From Acanthopleura granulata (lineage: Eukaryota; Mollusca; Polyplacophora; Chitonida; Chitonidae), in the NCBI GenBank assembly GCA_016165875.1, contig JABBOT010000029.1, positions 3,144,774 to 3,208,773 on the forward strand: 64,000 nucleotides of DNA, in the 5' to 3' direction. Shown one piece after another: positions 1 through 12,700 of the stretch (positions are counted from its first letter, which is position 1; every line of letters starts with the position of its first letter). The notes under the pieces were generated by a model. That model was given only the letters and a program-made list of their open reading frames with translations, was not told the origin of the DNA and did not search any database. The position numbers and the translations under genes are program-made.

Positions 1-106
1 TTCCTGTGGGGTAGGTGAGAGTTGTTTCAGACTGTACGCGTTCTGTCAGACTGCACCTTTTCCTCCAGACCACAAATATTATACTAGGTTATAGAGATGT
101 AGCCCC

Positions 107-112
107 TTTATT
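107..112 (-). promoter_or_regulatory. candidate poly(A) signal for the 251-residue gene
   Basis: TTTATT on the plus strand reads AATAAA on the minus strand, about 220 bases past the TAG at 335. It would suit the 3' end of the left-end gene. A second AATAAA at 1613-1608 would serve the shorter form that stops at 1967. Confidence 0.3.
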
Positions 113-334
113 ACACGTGTTTCGGCATAATACGTGCATTCCTGCAAACTATTGATTCTTTCCAGAGTATCAGTCTTCCCCCAGACTACCGGTATATTAC
201 GTTATGCTATATTGTACACTTTCACGGCTACACGTTGATAAAAATAATTCTATACATTTTTTACATTTCCTGGTATGTATACAGCAAACTTGCATATATC
301 TTCGAAAATGTTTTTCGCTGGCTTCAGGTGAGCC

Positions 335-3300
335 CTAAACAAAACCACAGTTTTCGGCACGTGGGTGCTCAAATATCCATATCTGCCGGCATTTTGACAT
401 GATCCCGAAGTTCATGGGAACAATTAAAGTGAATCCTCTGAAAATATTATTCATAGCTGTGAATACATGTGCATCGATACAACCTCTCCAACTCAGTCCG
501 TTAGAGCGCTGGTTCTCTGTGTCCATCAAGCCCTTCACAATCAGGCCTTTTACTCTGCACACTCCTGTTTTCCACCCGTAACCTCGACCGCGGTCAGTAT
601 GAAATGAAAAACTCCTGAACACGACGTTATAGGAGAATAAAGCATAAAAAGGAGAAGAAAATCGGATGAAAGAGCGTCAAATCTTATTTGAAAATATGGT
701 CTCCAATATTTTTTTATTCATTTTCTTTTAGGAAAAAAGGTATTTTAAAATCTTTCTGTACGGTGGGTATCTGGGATCAACTTTTAGCATTTATCATCAC
801 TGCATAATGTTCCAAATAAGGATGTAATGCATGTCTAATAAATTTAATTGAATGTAAATTTGTTGTTCAGATCCTAACATATGCATTTAACTTGAATTAT
901 TACAATATCTATTAACATATGAAAAATACAAATATGATCCAAATCCAGGTTTAATACATTTGTTAGCTGAAAAGGACAAATTCTAGTGCAAAATATTTAC
1001 TGAACGTGTTACACCTCACATTTAACAGCATTACACAAAGACTATATACACAAACAGATGGTCCCAAGTATCCACCATACAAAAATATTTTCAAATGTCT
1101 TTTTCTTGTTAAAGAGAAACTAAAAAAAGTATTGAAGACCTCAGTTACAACAACATGTAATTTTTCCCATTCTTTCATCTAAACTTAATGTAATTTTTAT
1201 GTTTTCTCCACTTTTATGAGAACGTATTTTTAAAAAAAAGCAACAAATGAATGTATTTTAGAGTTGGAACTTTGGAACAAAGATTTCGCTATCGGTGGAT
1301 ATCACAGTATTTTTAAGGTAAAAATGGTCGTGATGGTAAACTACTCGACTGATAAACACCGTCATTATTGCTAGTTAGACTGTTCTTAAGTGACTTGATC
1401 CATAAGGTGGGAATTTATGTGATAAGTTTGTCATTTTTGGGCCCTGTAAAATAAGCTTCATCCTCATGTGCATGCGTTACAGATATAACTTTGAGCAGAG
1501 CACTGGTGCCTCGCTGCATTGAGAATGGCCAATTTGGCCTAGTTTTCATCTACGTTCCATGTGTCACATTTTTCGTACACGCCGCTAGCAGCCGAATTAT
1601 TCATACCTTTATTCATGCCTTTACATGACGGATGAAACATATGCATGGTGTCCACACATAACGTTATATAGCTATATTATCACACACAAACAAATGGTGA
1701 TGATGTCAATCATGAGTTAATCCATGTCATTCCTGGCCGAGTTCTTCCAGTCCCAGAGAACTGATATCCCTACTCCAAACTGTACATGATGTCAGAGTCA
1801 CAGTGGCTGAGCTGCAATATGGACAACTCGGTGTAATATATTCTTACATAGCTTAAGATTTTACCTATTATTCCAACTTCTCTAACAGTTTTTATAATGC
1901 CACATGCATTCAAAAAAAGTTTTATCCATAGAGATACAGGAATACGTGACCATTATTATAAAACATTCAATGCCATTTGACGTACATTCTTTTCTTTATG
2001 AGGTGAGCGTGGCGATGAACTAAAACATACGGAGGGAAAGCACCTTTGGAGTTCATCGAGACGGGGAGAAGGGCATTCACAGGGATTTGGGCAAAGTTAT
2101 AAAATTGCTGTAATTTAATTCGACGTTGATCGGCGCCTTTAAAACATGAAAATATTTCATATATTACAAGGCTTATCAAGATTTCAGGACCGGATTTCAT
2201 TTAATAAGGTATCGACTGGTGATGACGTCACCACGCTTCACACAGGAAAGCTCAAAATACTTACGGACAAAAATACTTTTTGACCGATAAAGTATAATTA
2301 ATCACGATGTCCAAGGAGGATTTTGGTGCCTAACTATTAATTGGAGTTTTACTCTTTCGCAAATAAGTTACAAACAAGACTGACATGTTTAATATGGAGA
2401 CTTAAACTGATTATCTTTCGGATCTGCTAAACGTCAGGGAACATATTTCTACCTCCACCCTTACCTAATTTACAAAATACACCGGTTAATTCAGTTACAA
2501 AGTTGCCATTTTCGTATACCGGTGCCTGTAAAACAGTCAAACAGAGACCCTGTTTCGTTTATCAATGTAGAAATAAACCTTGTAAACAAATGGAAACAGA
2601 ACTGTATTGTAATAGTCTGTGATCGACGAAATGACAGCAGATTGCTCAGCACCCTACTTATTAACCCCATGCTGTTCCGGGCGTTTACCACAGTCTTGTA
2701 GTCACGTTGAAGCCGGCTGGACCCGCAGCAACCTGGGAATGTGACCGTAGTATAAAGGGTATACTATCCCACTCACCCAGTTAGAATGGAGTCGGTAAGG
2801 GTGACTCGGCAAGACTGAAGTGACAATGTCAAACACCTGGCGAAATATTCGGTTTTTCATTTCATCAAGTTTATTTTGAGTTGTAAATGGTAACGTCTGG
2901 ATTACAACCAAGTGATGGTTACTGGTATATTTACTTAAAAAGTTACGAAATTATAATTAAGGAACATATTCATCGTGTTGGAGGTCATTTAGGTCTATTG
3001 TCATTTCGTAACGTATTTAGTAGAGATTGGGGGCAACATATATACAGATATAAGGTCATTTGTGTCCTCGTTCTTACAAACAGGTTAATCCAAACGTAGA
3101 TAAGATTATACACGAAACCGGATTCAAATAAACTCTAGTTCTGATTTCTTTGCTTGGAATGCAGTATTCTGTGAATACATGAGTTAGTTTGCCGGAAGAC
3201 AAATTGAAATAGTGATTTTTCACTCGAATCAAAATTTAAAATTTGTGGAAGTTCACAATTAATACCCCTAGTTAGTAAGCATGTTTCAAATTCTAACTTA

Positions 3301-4288
3301 TTAATCAAAACTGGCTAGTTTCCGGGACCGGTCCCATATATGTATAACCGTTGTGGTGCATGCATGTGATTTCGCTGTGTGTCAATCACACACCTTCGGC
3401 ACAGTCTTTTTTTTTATGTTTCACTGATAGTTGGCATATTTTCACCTGTCTGCCAGTGGTCAGGTTTACGAATGACAGAAACGGGACCACCACATCAGCG
3501 TACCTTGTCGGGTGACTGACAATGTAAGTATCTCAACTTATAACACAGCAGCCATTGAGGAGGAACTTGGATTCGAACTTGTGGCGTAGTCCAGAGCTAC
3601 TGAAAGGAAAGGTCGATCTGCTTATCATACTCATTACAGCTGGCTTCTCGAGACGGTATTCGTTTCATAAGACTGATAAAATTCGCCAATGATGCAATTC
3701 AAGCATAACGGCTTTAACACTCAAGAGTGTTATATTCACAGTGGCGAACGGGTTAAGTGGAGAGGAAACCAGAGTGATCCAGATGAAGAGCCGTCCTTGT
3801 CCTGGCACCTGACCAATGTTCGCTCCACCTGCATAGCAACATTAGCAGCAAGACCAACGTCTTCAGTCAATGAGCCATCTTAGACCAAAGGGGAAAAAAC
3901 AAAAACATCGGCAGTCAGATATAATGGCAAATAACCACATATATTCTGTAACATGTCACGCTTTTTCTTCCTTTATTTCCCATATTTCGCAATAATGCCC
4001 TCAGCCATGAAAAAAAACCAAAAAAAACAAAACAAAACAAAAACTCCTGTATATAGGCTAATTAGGTGAGCAGTTCACTCGTACATCTTTACGAATTGTG
4101 CCACTGCTGTCTACGGTGTTATAAATGTGAAAGCGAAGTTTATCCACGGCATGTTCTCCAGTGTCACGGGACGACACAATAACGTACTCGTGACTCTTAC
4201 GCGGTCCGGAATTGGGGTCAAGGGTAGAGGCCTGTGGTAGATGCCCGACCCTCAGGTCACCATAAACTCGGCCCGCCAGGAAGGGCAT
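335..4288 (-). CDS. unrecognised 251-residue protein, five-exon model
   Basis: I do not recognise this protein. Exons on the minus strand are 4288-4085, 2836-2777, 2525-2465, 2136-1986 and 614-335. The junction phases (0, 0, 1, 2) all agree and give 252 codons including the TAG. The start ATG at 4288 has A at -3 and an in-frame TAA two codons upstream. The best sites are the donors GTGAGT after 2777 and GTAAGG after 2465, and the pyrimidine-rich acceptor before 614. Weaker points are the donor GTACGA after 4085 and the pyrimidine-poor acceptor before 2836. An alternative first donor (GTAAGA, near 4198) joined to an acceptor near 2815 is also in phase. If the 1986 donor is not used, the fourth exon runs to a TGA at 1967. 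The last exon holds four Cys and many aromatic residues. No signal peptide or membrane segment is obvious. This is inference from splice signals and codon use; single exons may be wrong. Confidence 0.42.
615..1985. other. AT-rich noncoding stretch (last intron of the left-end gene)
   Basis: This stretch is strongly AT-rich with scattered stop codons. Apart from the alternative coding tail at 1967-1985 and the AATAAA at 1608-1613 on the minus strand, I see no feature in it. Confidence 0.4.
2837..4084. other. noncoding stretch (first intron of the left-end gene)
   Basis: No convincing gene. Around 3560-3650 there is a GGATTCGAAC motif, which on the minus strand resembles a tRNA B box, so a decayed tRNA-derived SINE is possible. 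No matching A box was found. A 64-codon open stretch at 3689-3883 on the plus strand has no splice or start support. Confidence 0.3.
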
Positions 4289-6090
4289 GTTTTAAGCTAT
4301 GCCTACGTCCGTGATCACATCTATATCATGTATTACATCAACTAAGTTGTGAAGATGTTGTCGTAAGGGTAAAAATATTCTGCGAAAAAAATTGACATGC
4401 AAAACGAGAAAAAATAAACTTGTATAAAAAAAAAATCTGCTTGAATTAGTCATTGATATGGCCGGATGGATATATGCACATTTTTTTACTGGAGATTACG
4501 TATGGGTTGTAACTGTCAACCCATTCTTCTCCATGCTTGGGTTTAATTATCGTCTTCACTTTAAAGTTTTATTAAAACTACAGGAAAAACAACTACAAAA
4601 CGTAAACACCTAGCACTGTTAATATACATTTACCTGATTTTCGACAATAGCATGTAACTGTGTCCAGTTAGAATGAAAAAAAAAACATGGAATGTTAAAA
4701 CACTGACATTTGTGTACAATGTAGCTTAAATGGTATCCACACCATAAACCACATGACTGTTGTGGAAATAAGATATCACAATGAAAAAAAAATCACACAA
4801 TTGGTTTTACTCGTGTTTTGGGTAAACCAATAACACTTAAAATTTCCCCCCAAAACTTCATCATATTCACAGCAAAATAGTTTCAATTCAAATTTACATA
4901 CCAGACAAAAGATGAGCAACGAAAGGAAGAGAAAAAAAAGTACGTTTAAAAATGTTTGTATCTTTTACACTGTGATATCACAGACTTGCATCAGATCATT
5001 CACTGTAATCAATTCAGTAAAAATAATAATATTGTCATGTGCACAATATCTAGAACCATGTAGTAAATAAAATAATAAATACACTGAACACAAGTCTGTT
5101 TATATAAATGAAGCCATAAACATTTACAAACGTGTGATACTTGTCTAAGCAGTTTTCTTCGTTCCAGCATTCCTAAGCATGTTACCCCAAACTATGGCAT
5201 ATATGTAGCACATCAAAGGAATTAAGCATGATTATATCATTCATATACTGTACCTGTATTGCAAAGAATGATATCTATAAATCTGGCAAGGACTAAGTTC
5301 TAGATATTATACACAGTAGGTTCATGGTTGCAGTATTAAGTCAGGAGGTTTATCAACCACCTGGAACTGAGGTGAGTGGTTTCTACTGGATCCTGCAAGG
5401 CTTGCTCCACCCTTCTACCTGACTGCTGCCATAAACACATTTACAAGCAGGCGTTAGTAAAATGTATTTCCACTGAGAGCACTGGCACTTCTAAGATAAT
5501 GCAGGCACAGTACACATGTATAGGTGCGGTAGGCTACTACGACTTGCTTATGCGCAACGTCTACACTGCATGTACAGATGATGAAAATAAACCCTATCCT
5601 GATAACATATACAACACACACTTGTACACTAACACGCGACTAGTATTATCACAGTACAGATAATATCAATATTAAGGCTTCCTAACTACATGTATATTTA
5701 ATACAAAACAAACAAATGCAGCTGTATAAATCAAAATAACTGACAGAGTGTCACACAAATTATTACTTGTCACGTCCAAGTAAACAAAACACAAATGTAA
5801 GAAAATATCTACAGCAGTAATGATTACTCTTTCATTTTGACACATGGTTCTATAACAATATATTTTCTATGTAATGCTTCTTAATCACACGAGGTTATAT
5901 ATTAAGCAGGTACAATATACATGCGTAAACACACATATATATGCATTACTTGAAGCCGTAACTGCTTTAACATAAATAGACTAGTTATATAATTAATAAC
6001 AACTACATATAAGACAAATCTATGACAAATTAAATAAGAAATAAGAAATGTGTTCAGTTAGTCTGTGGAGTTAAGAACGCAGCCTGATAC
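4289..6090. other. intergenic AT-rich spacer including the F-box gene 3' UTR
   Basis: This spacer lies between the start of the left-end gene and the stop of the F-box gene, both on the minus strand. The part next to 6090 must hold the F-box 3' UTR, but I could not choose one poly(A) signal. The rest is AT-rich with short poly(A) runs. No exon with both splice sites was seen. Confidence 0.4.
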
Positions 6091-6335
6091 AGTTCCCAGG
6101 CTCCTCCCATATTTACATGTCTCCTTCAACAGTTATAAGGCTTCACCAACAGTTACAAAGCTCATCCCACAGTTACAAGTCTACCCCGCCCCAACAGTTA
6201 CAAGTCTCCTCCCATGGTTACAAGGCTCCTTCCATGCTCACATGGCTCCTCCCATAGTAACAAGTCTGCTTCCAATATTACATGGCTCCTCCTCCAGTTC
6301 CAAGTCTCCTCCCATGGTTACAAGGCTCCTCCCAC
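6091..6335. repeat. 20-bp minisatellite overlapping the F-box gene stop codon
   Basis: About twelve degenerate copies of a 20-bp unit of the type GTTACAAGGCTCCTCCCATG stand head to tail. One copy is about 25 bp long. The last unit (6316-6335) overlaps the 3' end of the F-box coding sequence: it encodes the final five residues V-G-G-A-L and supplies the TAA stop on the minus strand. Confidence 0.85.
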
Positions 6336-9300
6336 AAGCCTCTTCTGTACAGACTTGAGGTGCTTGGCATGAGCCTCCAGTCTCTCCACTCCCTCCAATG
6401 ACATTCCACCGCACAAGGAGACGTCCAGGGTCTTCAGGCGGTCACAATTCACTCTGAGCAGCTCCAGCGAGTGGTCAGTCAACTTGTCACAGCTGGACAC
6501 GTTCAGAGACGTCAGCCGGCTCAAGTTCTCAGTGACCGCTTCCACGCCTTTGTCGGTGACATTGTAACACTGGGCCAAGGCAAGCTCTTCCAGGCTGGGG
6601 TTGTTCTTGGCAATGGATTTAAGGCTTTCGTCCGTCAGGCTGTGGATCATACTCAGGTGGAGAGACTTGAGCTCCTTGAACTGGATGGCATTAATGATGC
6701 TGATGTCAGTTAGTTTGGAACAGGAGGACAGGTCCAGTGTGGTCAATCCAGAGATGTTGCTCAGACTGTAGATATTCTTCTGCTTCTTCTTCAGAGTTTC
6801 CAGCTCCTCCACGGTCAGTTTCTGGCCGACCTGGCCGATGTACTGCAAGCGGAACATCGTGTTGATGTTGTGTTTGCGTGTACAACGACATTTGCCATTT
6901 TCCCCGTGCTGGGAGTGATTGACAGTATTGTCATCCCTGATGATTCCTAGCAGACCTAAGTCTGTCACCTCTTTACACCAGGCCAGCCTTAGGTACCTCA
7001 GGTACTTGAGGTTTTTGGCGATGGCCTGGACGCTGATGTCCGTGAGGGCAAAGCAGGAGCCAAGGTCCAGGTGTTGTAGCAACGGCAGATTCTTGCAGAG
7101 CCCCAGGACAACATCGTTGTCCATCGAGGTGCAGCAGTTCAGGTTGAGGTGAGTCAACTGGGCTCGACTGGTGGTGCAGAGTCCCGGGTTAAAGGCTTTG
7201 GGCAACAGCTGATAACATTCAGACAGATCCAGGTTGGTCAGGGATGGTAAGAGATGAAGTCTGCTCACCGACGCATCCGTGATTTGTCTGCACTTGGTTA
7301 ACTTCAGCTTCACCAGCTGACTAAGGTTCTCCTGTATGGCGCATACCGCAGCGTCTGTGATGTCTGCACAGCAGCTGATGTCCAGAGACTGAATGCTTTT
7401 CTGCAACTCGCACAAAGCCACAATGCCTTTTGTGCTGATGTCTTTGCAGCCGACCAAAATCATCTCCTCTAGCTGTAGGCCTTCCACATTGAAAATTTCA
7501 ATGAGAGAATGATTGATGAGAGCAGTTCGACTAAAATTCAGTGACGTTATCTGCGAACTATTTTCCCTGAGAAACTGCAAGATGTTCCTGAATGAGAACA
7601 CGCTCTTGCTGGCCAGGATCTCCGTGCCTTGAGGATAGTAAGCGTTTGAATTAAAGGTGATTATAGCAGACGCGAGAGAGAGTTTCTGAACTTTGGGGCA
7701 CACTGAGGTAATTCTGTTAAACGTGGCATCAGACAGAAACCTAATGGATGCCAAATTCAACTCCTTCACATTCTTTAGAGCTTTCTTCAGAGCCACAAAA
7801 TCTGATTCTCTCTCCAGGATCTTGCCACTCATGAACAAGCAGTTGCAAGAACTCAAGTCTAAATTGACCAGGTTGACACAGTGAGAGGCAAATGACACGA
7901 AGCTGCTTTCAGTAATATCCACGCCTTTCAACGAGAGGCTGGTTAGGTTTTCGCAAAGATGTTCGCATGACTTTAAGACGATTGAAGAAGGATTCATTGA
8001 CGCATCAATCTGACTAAGGACAAGGTTTGGACTTTTTCGTCTTGACAGACCAGACAAGCCTCTTCCTTCAGTGGATGAAGTGAAAAATGTGATGACCATG
8101 TCCCGTTGCAGAACTGGGTCCAGAGATGCTTCGTACCAAAGTTTGTTAACCAGACAGGCTTCTTTTCGATCAGACACACTGAGGAACTTCATTATATAGG
8201 AGATAACCTGCAATTATTAAAACAACAATGGCAATAACGTCCTAGTCCTAATTCATTCTCAAGCTAATCCTTGACATGCAACAGATAATACTTATTTTAT
8301 AATTATAAAACATAATTTACATGTTTTTCCATGACTTTCTTTCAGCATACCATATTAATTAGGACATATGGGTGTGACCCTTCATTATAACAGATTAATC
8401 ATTTATTCTATATTATAAAGCTGACATTTAATACTGCTAACTTTAAATATAATCATCAATGAACACCTGTAGCAGTGGGATACCTACATTATGGAGATAA
8501 AATAGGTTTTATTTTCACTCCATGCCTACACGTAATCATCTTGCAAACACGACAAATGGAAATAAAGTTCTTGTACTTAATACCCTGTGATTTGCTGATT
8601 GTCAGTTAATGTTGAACTCTGGAATATTTCACTTACAACACCTAGGCTTCATTCCTGTGTGGAACAAACCAGACATTACAAACAACTGGCATATGGCTTT
8701 TCACTCAAAATCCTTCACTGACAACTGCATTTTACTTCCCAGTACTAGCTCCTACTATACCAGTATTTTCTACACAGCGCCCATATTTTTCCCCCTTGAC
8801 AACCTCATCATTCCCAGTGATGGCTAAGCTTAATTCACGTGCAGACACATGGCATGCTTTGCTGATCAGTATCAGGGTACTGTAGTGTAGGTCAATGCAT
8901 ACATGTATAAATCATAATTGAAATTTAGCTTTTGCATTGGTCCACTACACCAGTAGTCCTACCCTAAACTATGATCTAGAGCAATGCTGTACACTGATTT
9001 GGTGTCGAACGAAGCCAGTCCAATATGATATGAATATTATATAGGTATTCTAAAATCTATATAACACAAATCCTTTTTCAGCTGCACATCAGAAACCTGC
9101 GGAGCACTGAGATATACCGCTATATCCAGCCAACACTGACAGTTGCGGCCCATGTGGGGCCAAGGCGGCCAACAAACTGGACATTGATCGGGTCTCTTTT
9201 AATTTTGACGCATGGTTCTACGAGGACCCCAATTGGGCCAGTCCTATAGGGCTGAAAATGGGCCCGAAGCGTGTCTCAGTTGGGCTGGATTTGTTTATGA

Positions 9301-9569
9301 TGGGCTTTAAATGGTGTGTGCCCGAGTTCAGGTCATTCCGTGGCAGTCCGAATGGGACCCATGTGGATACCAATTCCCACCCAGAACCCTGGCCCACTTG
9401 TACCCGCATTAAAACTGAGTGGGGCAGCGAGTGTTGGCTGGGTAGTGAAATATGGCCCAATCCCCCACTGAATCTGCCCACTGTGTAGATTGTCATTCTG
9501 AGTCTTAAAAGAAAAAATACCCCACACAATACTCAGATAACTTACCTCCATGGGCAGCTTAGATGCCAT
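6318..9569 (-). CDS. F-box and leucine-rich-repeat protein (FBXL family)
   Basis: This is a probable substrate-binding subunit of an SCF (Skp1-Cullin-F-box) ubiquitin ligase. Two exons: 9569-9546 (M-A-S-K-L-P-M-E) and 8207-6318, joined in phase 0 to give 637 residues. The start has A at -3 and an in-frame TGA upstream; the donor is GTAAG and the acceptor TTGCAG. Splicing rebuilds the F-box (residues about 5-42), which begins LPMEVISYIMKFL and runs to WYEASLDP. Residues about 90-625 are Cys-type leucine-rich repeats of the form LxxLDLSxCxxLTD. A basic, lower-similarity insert at about 430-490 (CRCTRK, then KLTVEELETLKKKQK) splits the solenoid. The order of domains recalls FBXL9/LRRC29-like proteins, but I would not fix an orthologue. 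Its promoter faces LONP2. The last five residues come from a minisatellite unit. Confidence 0.93.
8208..9545 (-). other. single intron of the F-box gene
   Basis: A 1338-bp GT-AG intron. Most of it is ordinary AT-rich sequence. Its 5' part (9130-9490) is a GC-rich repeat described separately. Open frames at 9218-9529 on both strands come from that repeat and are not genes. Confidence 0.75.
9130..9490. repeat. GC-rich degenerate repeat with CCCATGTGGG-type motifs
   Basis: A patch of about 360 bp is much richer in G and C than its surroundings. It is built from degenerate, partly palindromic motifs such as CCCATGTGGG, TTGGGCC and TGGCCCA. Reading frames are open on both strands because stop codons are rare in this composition. 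It looks like a fragment of a low-complexity dispersed repeat; I cannot name a family. Confidence 0.45.
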
Positions 9570-9731
9570 GATTAATTTTCTTCAAAACGATGTCTACTTC
9601 ATCAGCTATCGGAGTCGTTAAGTAACTGCCTAATCCGCAGCGTTTGATCTGACAATGGTTCATGTGATCGACCTAGGTGGCGCTGCGAAAAAAAGTCATA
9701 TGACACCGACACTTTTGGAACTTTGGTCAAA
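9570..9731. promoter_or_regulatory. divergent promoter between the F-box gene and LONP2
   Basis: Only 162 bp separate the two start codons, so both core promoters and 5' UTRs must fit here or overlap. No TATA box is seen on either strand. It holds an E-box-like CATGTG near 9661 and a TGGCGCTG motif near 9677. A TATA-less bidirectional promoter is the simplest reading. Confidence 0.7.
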
Positions 9732-12700
9732 ATGGCGTCCACGCTGACGATTCCCAGGCGGCTGCCACTGCTTTTAGTGGCAGATAACGTTCTTTTGCCC
9801 GGCTCATCGATGCGCATCCCTGTCAGGAACAGGAGAAAGTAAGGCCAAGACCATAAGTATACTGTGCTGTTGCAAAGCATCCTTGTAAAATCGGAATATA
9901 ATGTTATATGTCTGATAACTTGCGAAACTGTCGGCTGGTCGATCGATCAGCCACCTGGACTGCTCAGTGTCATCGGCGGGCGCACAGTAGCTGCATGTTT
10001 AAAGGATTAAGATGCAATCAGCTGGGGTGTATTGAAATTGTAGTTTTAAAATTGCCCACTTAAGCCATTTACATGGAAGAGAGTGTTAACATGTTGATCT
10101 GATGTGGGATTTCTTGTCTGCGTGGATGAAGGGACTCAGGATGTTAAGAAATGAACCCAAATAAGTGAGAAGTGAGAAAAAAAGATGGAGAAATGAGTCC
10201 ATCTATATTGAGCAAAAATATAAACGAAACACCCAATATTGTGATAAAATTAACTGCGTTATCAATTTTTTTCTATACTGATTTTCACGGGGGCATAAAA
10301 TGGACTGTAAGTAATACATTTTCATGACTGATGGAAACAGACAACCGATGGTAACACAGAGGCAGATAAGGAAACAGGTGGTGTCATTACCATTCCACAC
10401 TTCAGTGCTGTGTATGTCCGCTGCTTGCCTGCTGCACTGCTACACATCATCGATGCATAGACCTGATGAGATGGTCAGTTCTGAGTTGCGGAATGTTTTC
10501 AAACTTCTGTGTGACTACCACATGCAACTCCAGGATGTAACCCAGAACTGGAAGTCAGCGATGAATACGCTTGTCGAGGACAAACCACAGGTGTTCACCT
10601 GGGGACAGATCAGATGAATACGCAAGCCACTTCAACATTTTCGGCCTGTAGAAATGCTCTGAAAACGTAACACACCGCCATGTTGCCAAAGGCACGAACA
10701 GAAATGTTAATCCAGTCGCGACGACTCAGGTGTCAAGGAGGCGTAATGTCCACACTCTGTAGTGGTCTGCGAGCTCACAAATTCGCATCTGTGGCATTGT
10801 GCCTTTTGACACGACTGGCACTGCACAGGTTGCCCTTTGTACACTTGATGGTCAGGAGTGCCAGGGAAGACCTTACAGATGACTGAATACTACAGGCAGG
10901 GCCCCACCTGTCTGACGGTTCAGAATGGTGAATAGGCCTGAAATTGACAACAGTTTGGTTTTGGAGACTGGAATGTACACATGTGTAGGGGCCATCTCTC
11001 AGTACTATGTTGACAAAAACCACAACAAGAATCAAAATCAAGAGTTTTGCATTTACATTTTTGTTCAGTATAGAAGGACTAGTGTTTTTGTATTATGTGC
11101 AGTCAACAGGTATTTTTACCAGTGTCAGTAGGCATACATTGTATGTACATAGGCCTAGGCCTGCTTTGCTATTGTACCTGATGGCTAGGCTTTTCACAGG
11201 AATAAAGAGGGCCGTGCAATTAAAATAGAGGGATCACATGTTCAAACATTCTTGAAGCCAGCTTGCCAACTGCTTTCCCTTTATTCAGCTACAGAACGCT
11301 TACATTATCAAGCTCAGATCTTTCAATTTTAGTTTTACATGGTTAATTAATATCTGTTTACCACTTTCTGTGCTGAGATCTCAACTTCTAACCGCTGGTG
11401 AGCGTATTGATGCATTTCCAAGAATAGTGATAACACTAGCATACATTTAAATTCATGTCATACCAGACAATGAAGACTACATTCCCACCTGTCTGTATAC
11501 TCAATCACCTTGAAAGCTCTATCAGATACTGTAAGCATACCAGTATAGTTCACAATGAGATCACTTATTAATGTGCTAGTTCCATTTTGTTTTTGGCAGT
11601 ATGAGTATGGTGAAGAGCCGCCTATTGGGTCGCAATACTCTGAGCAGTACAGTGATTGGGGTCATACCCAAAGAACCAGGCGAGGATGAGGTGTGTATAT
11701 ATACAGAGGTAGCCTTTCAGAAGATGTAGGCCCATTTAGTCTCCAGTTTATGTGTTAAAGTTTTGTCGAGTAACCAGTGTGCACTCATCATGATGCATTG
11801 CTTTATTTTTTTCTGAGTTCTTTGTTTTTAATGATATTACTTTAAATGATACTTGTATCATTTAATTCTTGATATCCAGACAAGTATTATTGCTTGTAGA
11901 ATTCTACTTCAAAATGAAGCCTTTTTTTTTTAAACAGATCGTTTTAATATGCAAAGTGGTTATAAAAGAGAACATTTTGCACATTCAGTTCCAGTGTTTT
12001 TAATATCATATGAACCTTATATTTTTTTATTGAAGATTCTTTAATAAATTGTAATTTTACGGATACATTTCAAGGCTATTATCTTTGCAGAGTGAAGATC
12101 TGACAGGAATTCATCCCATCGGAACAGCAGCCGTTGTTGTTCAAGTAACAGGAACAAACTGGCCTAAACCAGCTTACACCCTGCTTGTGACTGGGTTGTG
12201 TCGGTTCAAAGTGGCAGATCTGTTACAGGAATCACCATATCCCGTGGCAACTGTCACTCAGCTAGACAAGCTGCCCGGCGAGGATTCAGGTATTTAGTGT
12301 CTTGTTTTGTTTTAGAAAATTCACTTATTCCTTGAACCACAAAACTTGAGAAGGATTTATTTATAATAAATAGGGGCCTCCGTGGCTCAGTCGGTTAGCC
12401 CGCTACCGTAGCGCAATGACCCAGAAAGCCTCCCACCAATGTGGTCATGGTGAGTTCAAGCCCAGCTCATGCTGGCTTTCTCTCCGGCTGTACGTGAGAA
12501 GGTCTGCCAGCAAAATGCAGATGGTGATGGGTTTCCTGCATTCTGTGCCCGGTTTCCTCCCACCATAATGCTGGCCTTTGTCGTATAAGTGAAATATTCT
12601 TGAGTACGGCATAAAACACTAATCAAATAAATAAATAAATTTATAATACATAATATTTTTGTTTAGAATGTCTGATGGTTTTAATTCAAGAGTTTGGTTA

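Noticed and set aside
3540..3650. tRNA gene suggested by GGATTCGAAC
   Set aside because: No A box and no cloverleaf could be drawn; at most a decayed SINE.
9218..9529. Overlapping open frames in the F-box intron
   Set aside because: They arise from GC-rich repeat composition; no start, splice or family support.
10324..10886. Possible transposase fragments inside the inverted-repeat element
   Set aside because: Frames are under 100 codons with no recognisable catalytic motif.
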